Part shown: one piece after another, positions 1 through 7,761 of the stretch
Layout of the letters: each line of letters starts with the position of its first letter
How positions within the stretch are numbered: the first letter of the stretch is position 1
Assembly: GCA_903879465.1 (NCBI GenBank)
Contig: CAIRLQ010000301.1
Span: forward strand, 1 to 9,433
DNA length: 9,433 nucleotides
Source of the DNA: an uncultured Opitutia bacterium
GTDB lineage: Bacteria; Verrucomicrobiota; Verrucomicrobiia; Opitutales; UBA953
Direction of reading: 5' to 3'
The notes under the pieces: model-generated
What the model saw: the letters and a program-made list of their open reading frames with translations, nothing else
The model's database searches: none
Told to the model about the DNA's origin: nothing
Program-made: the position numbers and the translations under genes

Positions 1-1
1 G

Positions 2-1352
2 ACAATTAATGATAAGGTCGGCGCCTTCACGTATCTCGACCAAGCCGACGTGCTCGCGCAGGCCGACGCCTCCGATGCCCGCCGCAAGGCAGGGCAGGGC
101 AGGGGGCCGCTCGAAGGTATCCCAGTCGCGATCAAGGACATCATCGCGGTGAAGGGCCAGCCGCTCACCTGTTCGAGTAAGATGCTCGCTTCGCTGGTCT
201 CGCCTTACGACTCCCACGTCGCCGAGCGCCTCCGCGCCGCGGGTGCGATCCTCTACGGTCGCCTGAATATGGACGAGTTCGCGATGGGCTCCTCCACGGA
301 GAACTCGGCGATCCGCAAGACGTTCAATCCTTGGGACCTCTCCCGTATTCCGGGCGGTTCTTCCGGCGGAAGCGCCGCGGCCCTTGCGGCTGGCCTGGTG
401 CCGCTCTCGCTCGGTTCCGATACGGGTGGCTCAATTCGCCAGCCCGCCTCGCATTGCGGTGTGGTCGGCCTTAAGCCCACCTATGGGCTGATCTCTCGCT
501 TCGGCCTCGTGGCCTTCGCCTCATCGCTCGACCAGATCGGCCCGATGGCCCGCAGTATCGAAGACTGCGAGCTCCTCCTCAACGCGCTGGCTTCGGCCGA
601 CGCCCGTGACATGACCTGCTTCGGCCCATCTGACCGTACCCTCACGCCGGCCGGTGATGCCAAGAAGCTCCGCATCGGCATTCCGAAGGGTTTCCTCGGC
701 AAGGGTGTCGCGCCTGAAGTCGCCGCTGCCGTCAACACCGCCATCGAGTTTTACCGCTCGCAGGGTTGTGCGATCTCCGAGGTTGAACTGCCTTCTGCCG
801 ACCTCGCCGTGCCGACTTACTACGTCGTGGCGACCGCCGAGGCTTCCTCAAATCTCGGCCGCTACGACGGCGTCCGCTACGGCCATCGCTCCGCTTCCGC
901 CGGCACGCCGGTCGAGATGATGACGGCCAGCCGTTCCGAAGGCTTCGGCCCAGAAGTTAAGCGCCGCATCCTGCTCGGTACGTTCGTACTTAGCGCCGGT
1001 TACGCCGACGCCTATTACGTCCGCGCCCTTCGCGCCCGTTCCAAGATTCGCGCCGAATACCTCGCCGCCCTCGCCGGCGTCGACGTGCTGCTCACCCCGA
1101 CAGTCCCCACGCCCGCTTTCAAGGTCGGCGAGAAGGCTTCGGACCCCACTGCAGCTTTACCTCGAGGACATCTTTACGATTCCCGCCAACCTTGCGGGTC
1201 TGCCGGCAATCTCGGTGCCTTGCGGTAAGTCCGGTCACCTGCCCGTCGGTTTTCATCTCGTCGGCGCGCCGCTCTCCGAAGCCAAACTCCTCGCCGCGGG
1301 CCGTCTTTTCGAGGCCGCCCATGGTTTCGCCCACCAGCAAGCCGCCCTATGA
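2..1352 (+). CDS. gatA: Glutamyl/aspartyl-tRNA amidotransferase subunit A, 5'-partial, apparent frameshift
   Basis: GatA is the amidase subunit of GatCAB: it hydrolyses glutamine and passes ammonia to GatB to convert Glu-tRNA(Gln)/Asp-tRNA(Asn) to the amidated form. The reading frame is open from base 2, so the real start lies upstream. The amidase-signature triad is visible: Lys in IPVAIKD (codon 134-136), cis-Ser in PGGSSGGS (359-361) and nucleophile Ser in DTGGSIRQP (431-433); the 24-residue spacing between the serines is normal for the family. GatA similarity runs in one frame to KVGEKASDP (about 1147), then continues as LQLYLEDIFTIPANLAGLPA in the +1 frame to TGA at 1350-1352. Without a shift the frame ends at TAA 1226-1228 with an unrelated tail. 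Removing one base from the C run 1144-1147 (or A1148) restores the family consensus. This may be a sequencing error, a real mutation or, less likely, +1 recoding. The last codons overlap gatB by ATGA. Confidence 0.9.
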
Positions 1353-2854
1353 GTAACGCACCTTCTGATTGGGAAGTGGTGATTGGCCTCGAGGTCCACG
1401 TGCAGTTGCACACCCGCGCGAAGGTCTTTGCGTCGTCCCCTTGGGGCTTCGGCAAGGAACCCAACGAGCAGGTCGATCCGGTCGTCCTTGGTCTCCCCGG
1501 CACGCTGCCGGTGGTAAACCGCGAGGCGGTCGAGAAATCGATCCTCTTCGGACTGGTCGTGGGTGCCTCGGTTCCGGATCACTGCTCCTGGGATCGTAAG
1601 AACTATTTCTACCCAGATAATCCGAAGAACTATCAGCTCACGCAGAAGGATTTCCCGGTCGTCGTCGGCGGTCAGGTCGAAATTGAACTCCCCGGCGCCT
1701 CGCGCAACGTGATGGGCGAGCACAAGTTCATCCGTATCCACCACGCGCACCTCGAAGAAGACGTGGGTAAACTTAGCCACGCGGGTAGCGGTTCTCTGGT
1801 CGACTATAATCGCGCCGGTGTGCCGTTGCTCGAGATTGTTACCGAGCCGGACCTCCGTTCCTCCGCCGAAGCCGAAGCTTTCCTGCGTTCGCTCGTCGCG
1901 ATGCTCACCCAAGCCGGTGTGGCCGATTGCGACATGGAAAAAGGCCAGCTGCGTTGCGACTGCAACGTGTCCATTCGCCGCCGTGGCGCCGAGAAACTCG
2001 GCACTCGCACTGAGACCAAGAACCTCAACTCAATCTCGAGCGTCCGTGATACGGTCATTTACGAGACCGCCCGGCAGATTCGTGAACTCGAAGCCGGCCG
2101 CTCGATCACGCAAGAGACCCGCGGCTGGAACGCCGAACTTGCTCGTGGTTACGTGCTGCGCGATAAGGAAGACGCCCACGATTACCGCTACTTCCCTGAT
2201 CCAGATATCCCGACGCTGAAGATTTCCCGCGAGACCGTCGCGCGCCTCTCCAAGCTGGTCCCCGAAAACCTCTACGACCGCCAGCGTCGCTATGTCGAAA
2301 AACTCGGCCTGCCTTACACCGCCGCTTCGGTGCTCGTGAACGACCGGGCACTTGCCGAATGGTTCGAACTCGCGGTCGCGGCCCACCGGACCAATCCGTC
2401 GGGCATCGCGAATCTCGTCGCCAACGACCTTCTGCGCGACCTCGCCGCTTCGGCGGGATCCGCCGGTGCCGCTGACGAGTCCGCTCCTGCCCAGGTCTCG
2501 CTTGCTTCCTGCCTGATCAAGCCGGCTCAGCTTGCTGGTCTGGTGAAGCTGACCGATGACGGTGTAATCTCCAAGCAGCAGGCCAAGGAAGTCTTTGCCG
2601 AGATGTTCAAGTCGGGTCAGGACGCTGCTGCCATCGTCGACGCCAAGGGCCTCCGCCAGAACAGCGATACCGGCGAGCTCGAGAAGATTGTCCAGGAAGT
2701 CATCGCCGACCCGGCGGTGGCGAAATCCATCGCCGAATACCGCGCAGGCAATGAGAAGGCCATCAACGCGCTCAAGGGTCCGATTATGAAGCGCACGCAG
2801 GGTAAGGCTAATCCGGTCCTCATCGACCAGTTGCTCCGCAAGTTCCTCGGATGA
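1349..2854 (+). CDS. gatB: Aspartyl/glutamyl-tRNA amidotransferase subunit B
   Basis: GatB binds misacylated Glu-tRNA(Gln) or Asp-tRNA(Asn), activates the side-chain carboxylate with ATP and amidates it with ammonia from GatA. The 501-aa product is near the usual length, slightly long. The N-terminal kinase-like cradle holds hallmark segments: GLEVHVQLHT (about residues 13-22), DRKNYFYPDNPKNYQLTQ, HLEEDVGKL, DYNRAGVPLLEIVTEPD, DCDMEKGQLRCDCNVSIR and DAHDYRYFPDPDIP. A helical linker and a YqeY-like tRNA-binding tail follow, ending PVLIDQLLRKFLG. An Ala/Ser-rich insert (about residues 367-380) before the tail domain probably accounts for the extra length. The ATG start overlaps the gatA stop (ATGA 1349-1352); no SD is visible, so initiation probably depends on coupling to gatA. 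The stop overlaps the next gene in the same way. Confidence 0.97.
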   Translation: MSNAPSDWEVVIGLEVHVQLHTRAKVFASSPWGFGKEPNEQVDPVVLGLPGTLPVVNREAVEKSILFGLVVGASVPDHCSWDRKNYFYPDNPKNYQLTQKDFPVVVGGQVEIELPGASRNVMGEHKFIRIHHAHLEEDVGKLSHAGSGSLVDYNRAGVPLLEIVTEPDLRSSAEAEAFLRSLVAMLTQAGVADCDMEKGQLRCDCNVSIRRRGAEKLGTRTETKNLNSISSVRDTVIYETARQIRELEAGRSITQETRGWNAELARGYVLRDKEDAHDYRYFPDPDIPTLKISRETVARLSKLVPENLYDRQRRYVEKLGLPYTAASVLVNDRALAEWFELAVAAHRTNPSGIANLVANDLLRDLAASAGSAGAADESAPAQVSLASCLIKPAQLAGLVKLTDDGVISKQQAKEVFAEMFKSGQDAAAIVDAKGLRQNSDTGELEKIVQEVIADPAVAKSIAEYRAGNEKAINALKGPIMKRTQGKANPVLIDQLLRKFLG

Positions 2855-3552
2855 GAGACTCTTCCGTCTCGCCGCTCACCGCCGGCATCAAGGCGCTGCG
2901 CGATATCGCTCTGCCTTTGGCCGTCATCATGCTGGCCGCCGCCGGCTTGGTGGTCGCCTACTATAATATTCCTTCCGTCGCCGTAACCCTCAACCGCATC
3001 GGCGCGCTCAATGCCGCCAACCCGATGGCCTTCGCTGCGCTCTGCACGGCGATCACCTCTGGTCTCATCCCTTGGTGTTTCCGCATGGTTTTCCCGGGGC
3101 TGCGGCCGGCGCATCCGCTTGGGGATCTCATCCACAGTATGACCTGGTGGGCCTTGATGGGTATGGTCGTGAGTTATTTCTACACGCTTCAGGCCGACTG
3201 GTTCGGGGGCGAAGCGAATCTGCGCACGGTCCTCCTTAAGGTCCTTGTGGACATGTTGGGCTTCACGATTTTTGTGGGCGCTCCTGGTAACGCCATCTCC
3301 CACCTCTGGAAGGATTGCGGTTGGGACACCGCCCGCCTGCGCGCGGCGATGGGCCCGGGTTGGTACCGCCGCCTAGTACTGCCCAATCTGCTAACGAACT
3401 ATTTCGTCTGGTTCCCCGGGACTCTTATTTTTTATAGCATGCCCACGGACCTGCAGTTGGTCGTGGCCAACTGCATCGGCTGCTTCTGGGCCCTGATGTG
3501 CGCCCGGATCGCCGCCCATTCGGGCGTTCCGATGTCGGATGCGCACGCTTGA
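2851..3552 (+). CDS. Polytopic membrane protein, Mpv17/PMP22-like pattern
   Basis: This 233-aa protein has about six hydrophobic helices (near residues 18-38, 59-80, 95-115, 126-144, 176-196 and 200-221), so it is an inner-membrane protein with no signal peptidase site evident. The second half reads like the Mpv17/PMP22 signature: GD at 91-92, a Lys-x3-Asp start to helix 4 (KVLVD, 130-134), then W171, LPN (177-179), N183, WFP (187-189), a helix with N207, and W213. In that mainly eukaryotic family of small-solute channel-like proteins the same order is K..D, W.P, NF.VP, N and W. The resemblance is by eye and below certainty; the transported substrate is unknown even for characterised members. 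It starts at ATG 2851 inside the gatB stop (ATGA) with no SD, implying translational coupling to gatB, although nothing suggests a role in tRNA amidation. Confidence 0.8.
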   Translation: MRDSSVSPLTAGIKALRDIALPLAVIMLAAAGLVVAYYNIPSVAVTLNRIGALNAANPMAFAALCTAITSGLIPWCFRMVFPGLRPAHPLGDLIHSMTWWALMGMVVSYFYTLQADWFGGEANLRTVLLKVLVDMLGFTIFVGAPGNAISHLWKDCGWDTARLRAAMGPGWYRRLVLPNLLTNYFVWFPGTLIFYSMPTDLQLVVANCIGCFWALMCARIAAHSGVPMSDAHA

Positions 3553-3620
3553 GCGGGTTTTCTCGGCTTGCCGGCATCCCTCGCTTGAATCCCCGTCCGC
3601 GTTAACCGACCCTCCTTCCT

Positions 3621-5879
3621 GTGCCCGATCTCTTCGGTGAAATTGAACCCGGCGTCGCCGAGGTGGTCCCGTTCGACGGCGGGGCCCGGGCCTACTCGTA
3701 CTCGGTGCCGGCGGCCTTGAAGGACGTCCTGCAGGTGGGGCAGCTGGTGCGCGTGCCGCTCGGTGGGCGTACGAGCATCGGTGTGGTCTGGAAATATCCC
3801 GCTGAGGCGCCGCTTTCCGCGAAACTCCGTAGCGTAATTTCACTTGAGCATGAGCAGCCGGTGATGACGCCGGACTGTTGCAAGCTGGCTGAATGGATGG
3901 CGAGTTACTACGGCTGCGGATTAAACTCGGTTTTGGAGACGGTCTTGCCGGCGGCCGTGCGTAAGGGTGTACGGCCCGTGCTTCGCCGGCTGCTCACCTT
4001 GGTCGCACCGCCCACCGCCGAGGCCTTAGAGAAACTTCGGAAGAAAGCCCCGCGTCAGGCGCAGGTCATCGATTATCTCGCTGGCCAGAAGGAGCCCGCC
4101 GATCGCGCCAAGATGGTCGAGGGCCTCGGCGTCGCCCAGCAGGCCGTCGACGCCCTCATCAAGTCGGGAGCGGTCAAGGAGGACGCCAGCGTGCTCTGGC
4201 GCGTGGCCTATAATGATCCTTACGCCGAAGGAGAGACGGTCGCCGCGGCGGGGCATGTGCTGAACCCTGAGCAGGTGGCCGCGGTGGCTTCCGTCACGCA
4301 GACCTTGGACTCAAAGGCTTTCCGCGCGCATCTGCTGCACGGTGTCACGGGCTCAGGTAAGACCGAAGTCTATGTCGCCCTGATTCGCAAGGTTGTGGCC
4401 GAAGGCGGTTCAGCGATCTTCCTGGTCCCAGAAGTTGCCCTCACGCCGCAGACGGTCGGACGGCTCCGTTCCCGCCTCGCCGATCTGGGTGCCAAGGTGG
4501 TCGTCTGGCACAGCCATCTTTCCGCCGGCGAGCGTTTCGACGCTTGGATGGCGATGTCGCTCGGGCAGGCAAGGGTGGTGGTCGGGGCCCGTTCCGCGGT
4601 CTTCGCCCCCCTCCCGAATCTGCGCCTCATTGTGGTCGACGAGGAGCATGAGCCTTCCTTTAAGCAGGGAGAGACGCCGATGTATCATGGTCGCGACGTC
4701 GCCGTGATGCGCGCCTCGATTCTCGGGGCGGCCTGCGTGCTGGGGTCAGCGACGCCTTCGCTGGAGACCTGGAAGAACGCGACCTCGGGCCGCTACGTGC
4801 TCGATGTGATGGCGAAGCGCGTGGATGACCGCCCGATGCCGGCCTTCCGCATCGTGGATATGCGGCGCGAAATCCTGCACTCTAAGGGGCAGCATATCCT
4901 CTCCCGGGAGCTCACCGATGGCATCCGTGAGCGGCTGAATCGTCGCGAGCAATCGATTCTCTTCCTGAATCGCCGTGGTCATTCGCGTTCGTTGGTCTGC
5001 CCAGATTGCGGCGAGGCCGTGCAGTGTAAACGTTGTAGCGTCTCGCTCACGTTGCACCGGACCGATGACACCGCCCGTTGCCACCTGTGCAACCATCAGG
5101 AGCGCGCCCCGGTGCTCTGCCCGAGTTGCCGCTCTCCGAAGGTCCGCTGGAAGGGCTACGGTACCCAGAAGGTCGAAGAGACGATTGCGCAGCTTTTTCC
5201 GCGCGCTCGCGTGGCCCGTATCGACGCCGATACGATGGGGAAGAAGGACCTCTTTCGGAAGGTGCTCTCGGATTTCCGGGCCGGTAAATATGACATGCTT
5301 CTCGGTACGCAAATGATCGCCAAGGGGCTTGATTTTCCGCGCGTGACGCTGGTGGGTATCATTGATGCCGACCTTTCCTTGCAGTTGCCGGACTTCCGCG
5401 CCGCCGAACGTACGTTTCAATTACTCACCCAGGTCGCCGGTCGCGCGGGCCGCGGTGAGCTCGAGGGCGTGGTCGTGGTGCAGAGTTTCCAACCAGCCTC
5501 GGATCCTATTCAATTCGCCAAGCGACTCGACTTCCATGGCTTCGCCGCGGCCGAGTTGGAGAAGCGCGCCGAGTTCGGTTATCCGCCGGAGCGCCATCTG
5601 ATCCGCCACGTGTTCCGGGGCCGCAATGCCGAGAAAGTCAACTTCGTCGCCGACGCGTGGGTCAAGGAACTGGAGCGCCTGCACCCCGGCCTCTGCGAAA
5701 TCCGCGGCCCGGCCCCGTGTCCTTTTGAAAAGGTGCAGGATCAGCACCGTGTGCACATTTGGTATCTCGTCTCCGGCGTGAAATCACTTCTCGCGTTGTT
5801 GCTCCCCCTGCGGGCAAAGATTCTCGGCGACGACGAGGTCATCGACGTGATCGACGTCGACGCTCAGGATTGTGCCTAA
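3621..5879 (+). CDS. priA: Primosomal protein N', replication-restart helicase PriA
   Basis: PriA is a superfamily 2, 3'-to-5' DNA helicase that recognises stalled forks and reloads the primosome. The 752-aa product has full family length. An N-terminal 3'-DNA-binding domain opens with VAEVVPFDGGARAYSYSVP, followed by a winged-helix region. Walker A GVTGSGKT is at 241-248, the DEEH box at 340-343 and motif VI QVAGRAGRG at 604-612. Eight cysteines in four CxxC pairs (460/463, 469/472, 487/490, 500/503) form the two-zinc insertion of the helicase core. The C-terminal domain follows. GTG at 3621 is the only plausible start after the in-frame TAA at 3603-3605, and the family N-terminus begins shortly after it. 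There is no SD; the leader is pyrimidine-rich. It lies 68 nt after the membrane gene on the same strand and probably shares its transcript. Confidence 0.97.
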   Translation: MPDLFGEIEPGVAEVVPFDGGARAYSYSVPAALKDVLQVGQLVRVPLGGRTSIGVVWKYPAEAPLSAKLRSVISLEHEQPVMTPDCCKLAEWMASYYGCGLNSVLETVLPAAVRKGVRPVLRRLLTLVAPPTAEALEKLRKKAPRQAQVIDYLAGQKEPADRAKMVEGLGVAQQAVDALIKSGAVKEDASVLWRVAYNDPYAEGETVAAAGHVLNPEQVAAVASVTQTLDSKAFRAHLLHGVTGSGKTEVYVALIRKVVAEGGSAIFLVPEVALTPQTVGRLRSRLADLGAKVVVWHSHLSAGERFDAWMAMSLGQARVVVGARSAVFAPLPNLRLIVVDEEHEPSFKQGETPMYHGRDVAVMRASILGAACVLGSATPSLETWKNATSGRYVLDVMAKRVDDRPMPAFRIVDMRREILHSKGQHILSRELTDGIRERLNRREQSILFLNRRGHSRSLVCPDCGEAVQCKRCSVSLTLHRTDDTARCHLCNHQERAPVLCPSCRSPKVRWKGYGTQKVEETIAQLFPRARVARIDADTMGKKDLFRKVLSDFRAGKYDMLLGTQMIAKGLDFPRVTLVGIIDADLSLQLPDFRAAERTFQLLTQVAGRAGRGELEGVVVVQSFQPASDPIQFAKRLDFHGFAAAELEKRAEFGYPPERHLIRHVFRGRNAEKVNFVADAWVKELERLHPGLCEIRGPAPCPFEKVQDQHRVHIWYLVSGVKSLLALLLPLRAKILGDDEVIDVIDVDAQDCA

Positions 5880-5924
5880 GTGGAGATGACTGCGTCGATG
5901 GCAGAAAAGACGCCTCTCGAATCA

Positions 5925-5961
5925 TCAGGCCGGCGGCCGGCGAATTGGCCTGACATGTTTT
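5925..5961 (+). terminator. Probable intrinsic terminator of priA
   Basis: TCAGGCC (5925-5931) pairs with GGCCTGA (5947-5953) in a 7-bp stem. The GC-rich 15-nt loop can fold further, and TTTT follows at 5958-5961. It lies 46 nt after the priA stop, in the right place for a terminator. The T-run is short and set off from the stem by four bases, so strength is uncertain. Confidence 0.45.
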
Positions 5962-5967
5962 AACTGT

Positions 5968-5987
5968 GATCGATTCTGTCATCGATC
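5968..5987. other. Perfect 7-bp hairpin in the convergent priA/corA junction
   Basis: GATCGAT (5968-5974) and ATCGATC (5981-5987) form a perfect stem with a 6-nt loop. No T-run follows on either strand, so it is not a textbook intrinsic terminator. It sits 40 nt past the corA stop (minus strand) and just after the probable priA terminator. It may stabilise 3' ends or separate the convergent transcripts. Confidence 0.4.
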
Positions 5988-6027
5988 CAGCACTCGACTC
6001 AGCCCTCTTTTCCGGCGCTTCGCGCGC

Positions 6028-7221
6028 TCAGAACCACCGCTTGCGCTTCATCCAATAGATGACACCGGCCGCGAGCGTAGTCATCGTGCCGAGTGCCAGG
6101 AAGTAGCCGTATTTCTCGCCCCAAGGAGTGTGGATCTCTGGCATGAAGTGGAAGTTCATCCCCCAGAGGCCGACTAAGAAGGTTAGTGGAATGAACACCG
6201 AGCTCATGACCGTTAGAGCGCGGATGATTTCGTTAGTCTTTCGTTCCTGCTGGGTGTGGTGGTATTCCTGCAGATCCTGCAAGATCATGCGGGCGTGCTC
6301 AATCCGGTCGGCCGCACGGATTGCGTGGTCGTACAGGTCGCGCAGGTACATGTCCAAGGTCGTCGGCAAGAGGGGGTGCTCGTAGTGTTCGAGTACGCTC
6401 ACCATATCCTTGAGCGGCTGGGCGAGTCGGCTGAGGCGGACAACGATACGCTTTAGGCGATAGACTTCATTGAGATCCCATTCGTCGGTACCCTTGAGGA
6501 TTGAATCTTCGAGCTCGGTGGTTGCGTCCTCGATCTCCTCGGTCTGGTAGAGGAGGCGGTCGACGAGGGTGTCGAGGAGGGAGTAGACGAGATAACCGGC
6601 GTGCCACTTGCGGATGTTGCCTTTGTTGTCGGCGATACGCTTTTCGACGGCCTCGAAGACTTTCTCGTCGTTTTCATGGAAGGAGATCACCCAGTTCTGG
6701 GCGGCGACGATGGAAATCTGCTGGCCGCGCGGGGTGTCTTCTTCGACGCCGATGCGGACGGCGCGGGCGATGGCCAAGAGCTTGTCGCCATGCTCCTCGA
6801 ATTTCGGACGGGAGGTGGCCGTCAGGATGTCTTCCTGTGCCAGCATCGGGATATCGAAGAAGGCTCCGACGATGTGGACGATCTGCGGGTCGGTGATACC
6901 CATGACCTGAATCCAGACCATGCCTGGTTTGCCAGCATAACGACCGACAGAATCCAGGTCCGAAAATTCCTCCACCTTGCAACTCGTCTCGTCGTAGGAA
7001 AAGACCCGGAATTTGGTCGGGGCAGTCGATTCGAAGGGGGATGCAGCCGGGAGTTGGCCGGGGGCGCGGCCGATCTCGGTGTCCTCGTAAGCGGCTTCGC
7101 CGGGCAGGGGGGCGGCGTCGTCCTTCAGATTCAGCCGGGTGCGCAAATCATGCATGCGACGTTCCAGGAAGGAACGGGCGCGGGCGATTTCTTGCTGACG
7201 TCTTTGCTGATGCCGGCTCAT
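6028..7221 (-). CDS. corA: CorA-family Mg2+/Co2+ transporter
   Basis: CorA proteins are pentameric inner-membrane channels for Mg2+ (also Co2+ and Ni2+), gated by cytoplasmic Mg2+ binding. The 397-aa product has a large charged cytoplasmic domain, a long stalk-like helical stretch (about residues 200-330), and two C-terminal membrane helices (about 333-353 and 372-391). The family's GMN motif (354-356) lies at the outer end of the first helix, followed by the periplasmic loop NFHFMPEIHTPWG. The C-terminus KRKRWF is the usual basic cytoplasmic tail. Unusual is an N-terminal extension of about 70 residues before the family fold begins near TKFRVFSYDE: a basic helix rich in Arg/Gln, then a Pro/Ala/Glu-rich linker. 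ATG at 7221 is preceded by GGAAG about 8 nt upstream. It lies 77 nt downstream of the 119-aa gene on the same strand and may be cotranscribed. Confidence 0.95.
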   Translation of the reverse strand: MSRHQQRRQQEIARARSFLERRMHDLRTRLNLKDDAAPLPGEAAYEDTEIGRAPGQLPAASPFESTAPTKFRVFSYDETSCKVEEFSDLDSVGRYAGKPGMVWIQVMGITDPQIVHIVGAFFDIPMLAQEDILTATSRPKFEEHGDKLLAIARAVRIGVEEDTPRGQQISIVAAQNWVISFHENDEKVFEAVEKRIADNKGNIRKWHAGYLVYSLLDTLVDRLLYQTEEIEDATTELEDSILKGTDEWDLNEVYRLKRIVVRLSRLAQPLKDMVSVLEHYEHPLLPTTLDMYLRDLYDHAIRAADRIEHARMILQDLQEYHHTQQERKTNEIIRALTVMSSVFIPLTFLVGLWGMNFHFMPEIHTPWGEKYGYFLALGTMTTLAAGVIYWMKRKRWF

Positions 7222-7298
7222 GGGGGCATCTTCCGTGCCACTTTAGCGATGTCAACGAGGACGGGTGGTCCGTCACCTAGACGTCACGTTGCCCTGCT

Positions 7299-7658
7299 TC
7301 AACCCTTGCGAGATCCCTTGGCGTTACGTCGGCCGTTCTTGCCGATGCCGTGCGGGATGAGCTTACCCTGGTGGACTTTCTGGAAGAGGTTGTTCGAATT
7401 AGTCACGCCGAGGCAGTAGAGTAAAGCGGTCACGTTCTCGGTCTTATCCTTTGACACCAGACCGGCGTTCGTGAGCGCCTCGGCCAGGGCCGCGTGGAAA
7501 TTGGCAGGACTGATGTCCATGTGGTCGCCGCCGACCCGAAGCCAGAGCGCCGCCCGCGCATTCATCGCGCAGTTGCCTCGTTTTTCTTGGAGCAGCAGCA
7601 GGTGCTCGATTAGGTCGCTGAGATCTTCGGGGAGTTTCGCGGGCGTGGGCTCGGGCAT
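7299..7658 (-). CDS. Hypothetical protein, 119 aa, basic C-terminus
   Basis: I do not recognise this protein. It has 119 residues if started at the ATG at 7658 (MPEPTPAKLPEDL...). The frame stays open upstream to a TTG at 7700, which would add 14 residues of low-complexity-looking sequence. A Pro-rich start leads into an amphipathic helix (LSDLIEHLLLLQEKRGNCA), an ISPANFHAALAEAL helix, and a TENVTALLYCLGVTNSNNLFQKV segment. The tail is strongly basic (GKNGRRNAKGSRKG), which could contact nucleic acid. No membrane segment or signal peptide is seen. It is a real gene candidate because a near-consensus promoter lies just upstream and the composition is protein-like, but no SD is visible at either start. 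Its neighbours are tRNA-Val upstream and corA downstream, same strand. Confidence 0.7.
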   Translation of the reverse strand: MPEPTPAKLPEDLSDLIEHLLLLQEKRGNCAMNARAALWLRVGGDHMDISPANFHAALAEALTNAGLVSKDKTENVTALLYCLGVTNSNNLFQKVHQGKLIPHGIGKNGRRNAKGSRKG

Positions 7659-7732
7659 GGGGCAGAAGGTTTTTCGGGTGAAAGGGGTGGGGTTGCCCAA
7701 AGCGCAGGCATCGGCAAGTATCCAAGGACTCT

Positions 7733-7761
7733 TTTATATTTAGACGACAGTTCGCTGTGAA
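7733..7761 (-). promoter_or_regulatory. Sigma70-type promoter for the 119-aa gene
   Basis: On the minus strand, -35 TTCACA (7761-7756) and -10 TATAAA (7738-7733) are separated by exactly 17 bp; each differs from consensus by one base. The site lies in the most AT-rich stretch of the window. Transcription would start near 7726, giving a leader of about 68 nt to the ATG at 7658. Two dyads flank or overlap the -35: GTTC-N5-GAAC (7750-7762) and ATTACA-N8-TGTAAT (7768-7787). Confidence 0.65.

Noticed and set aside
1253..1912. 219-codon minus-strand frame across the gatA/gatB junction (and a similar 228-codon frame at 2617-3303)
   Set aside because: Both lie antisense to confidently identified genes and span gene boundaries, with compositions typical of complementary-strand shadows.
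6601..7419. 272-codon open frame on the plus strand antisense to corA
   Set aside because: It is a mirror of the high-GC corA frame; the corA protein has clear family motifs and the antisense product is low-complexity.
7659..7700. TTG start extending the 119-aa protein by 14 residues
   Set aside because: ATG at 7658 is the stronger start codon and fits the predicted promoter leader; the added residues look uninformative.
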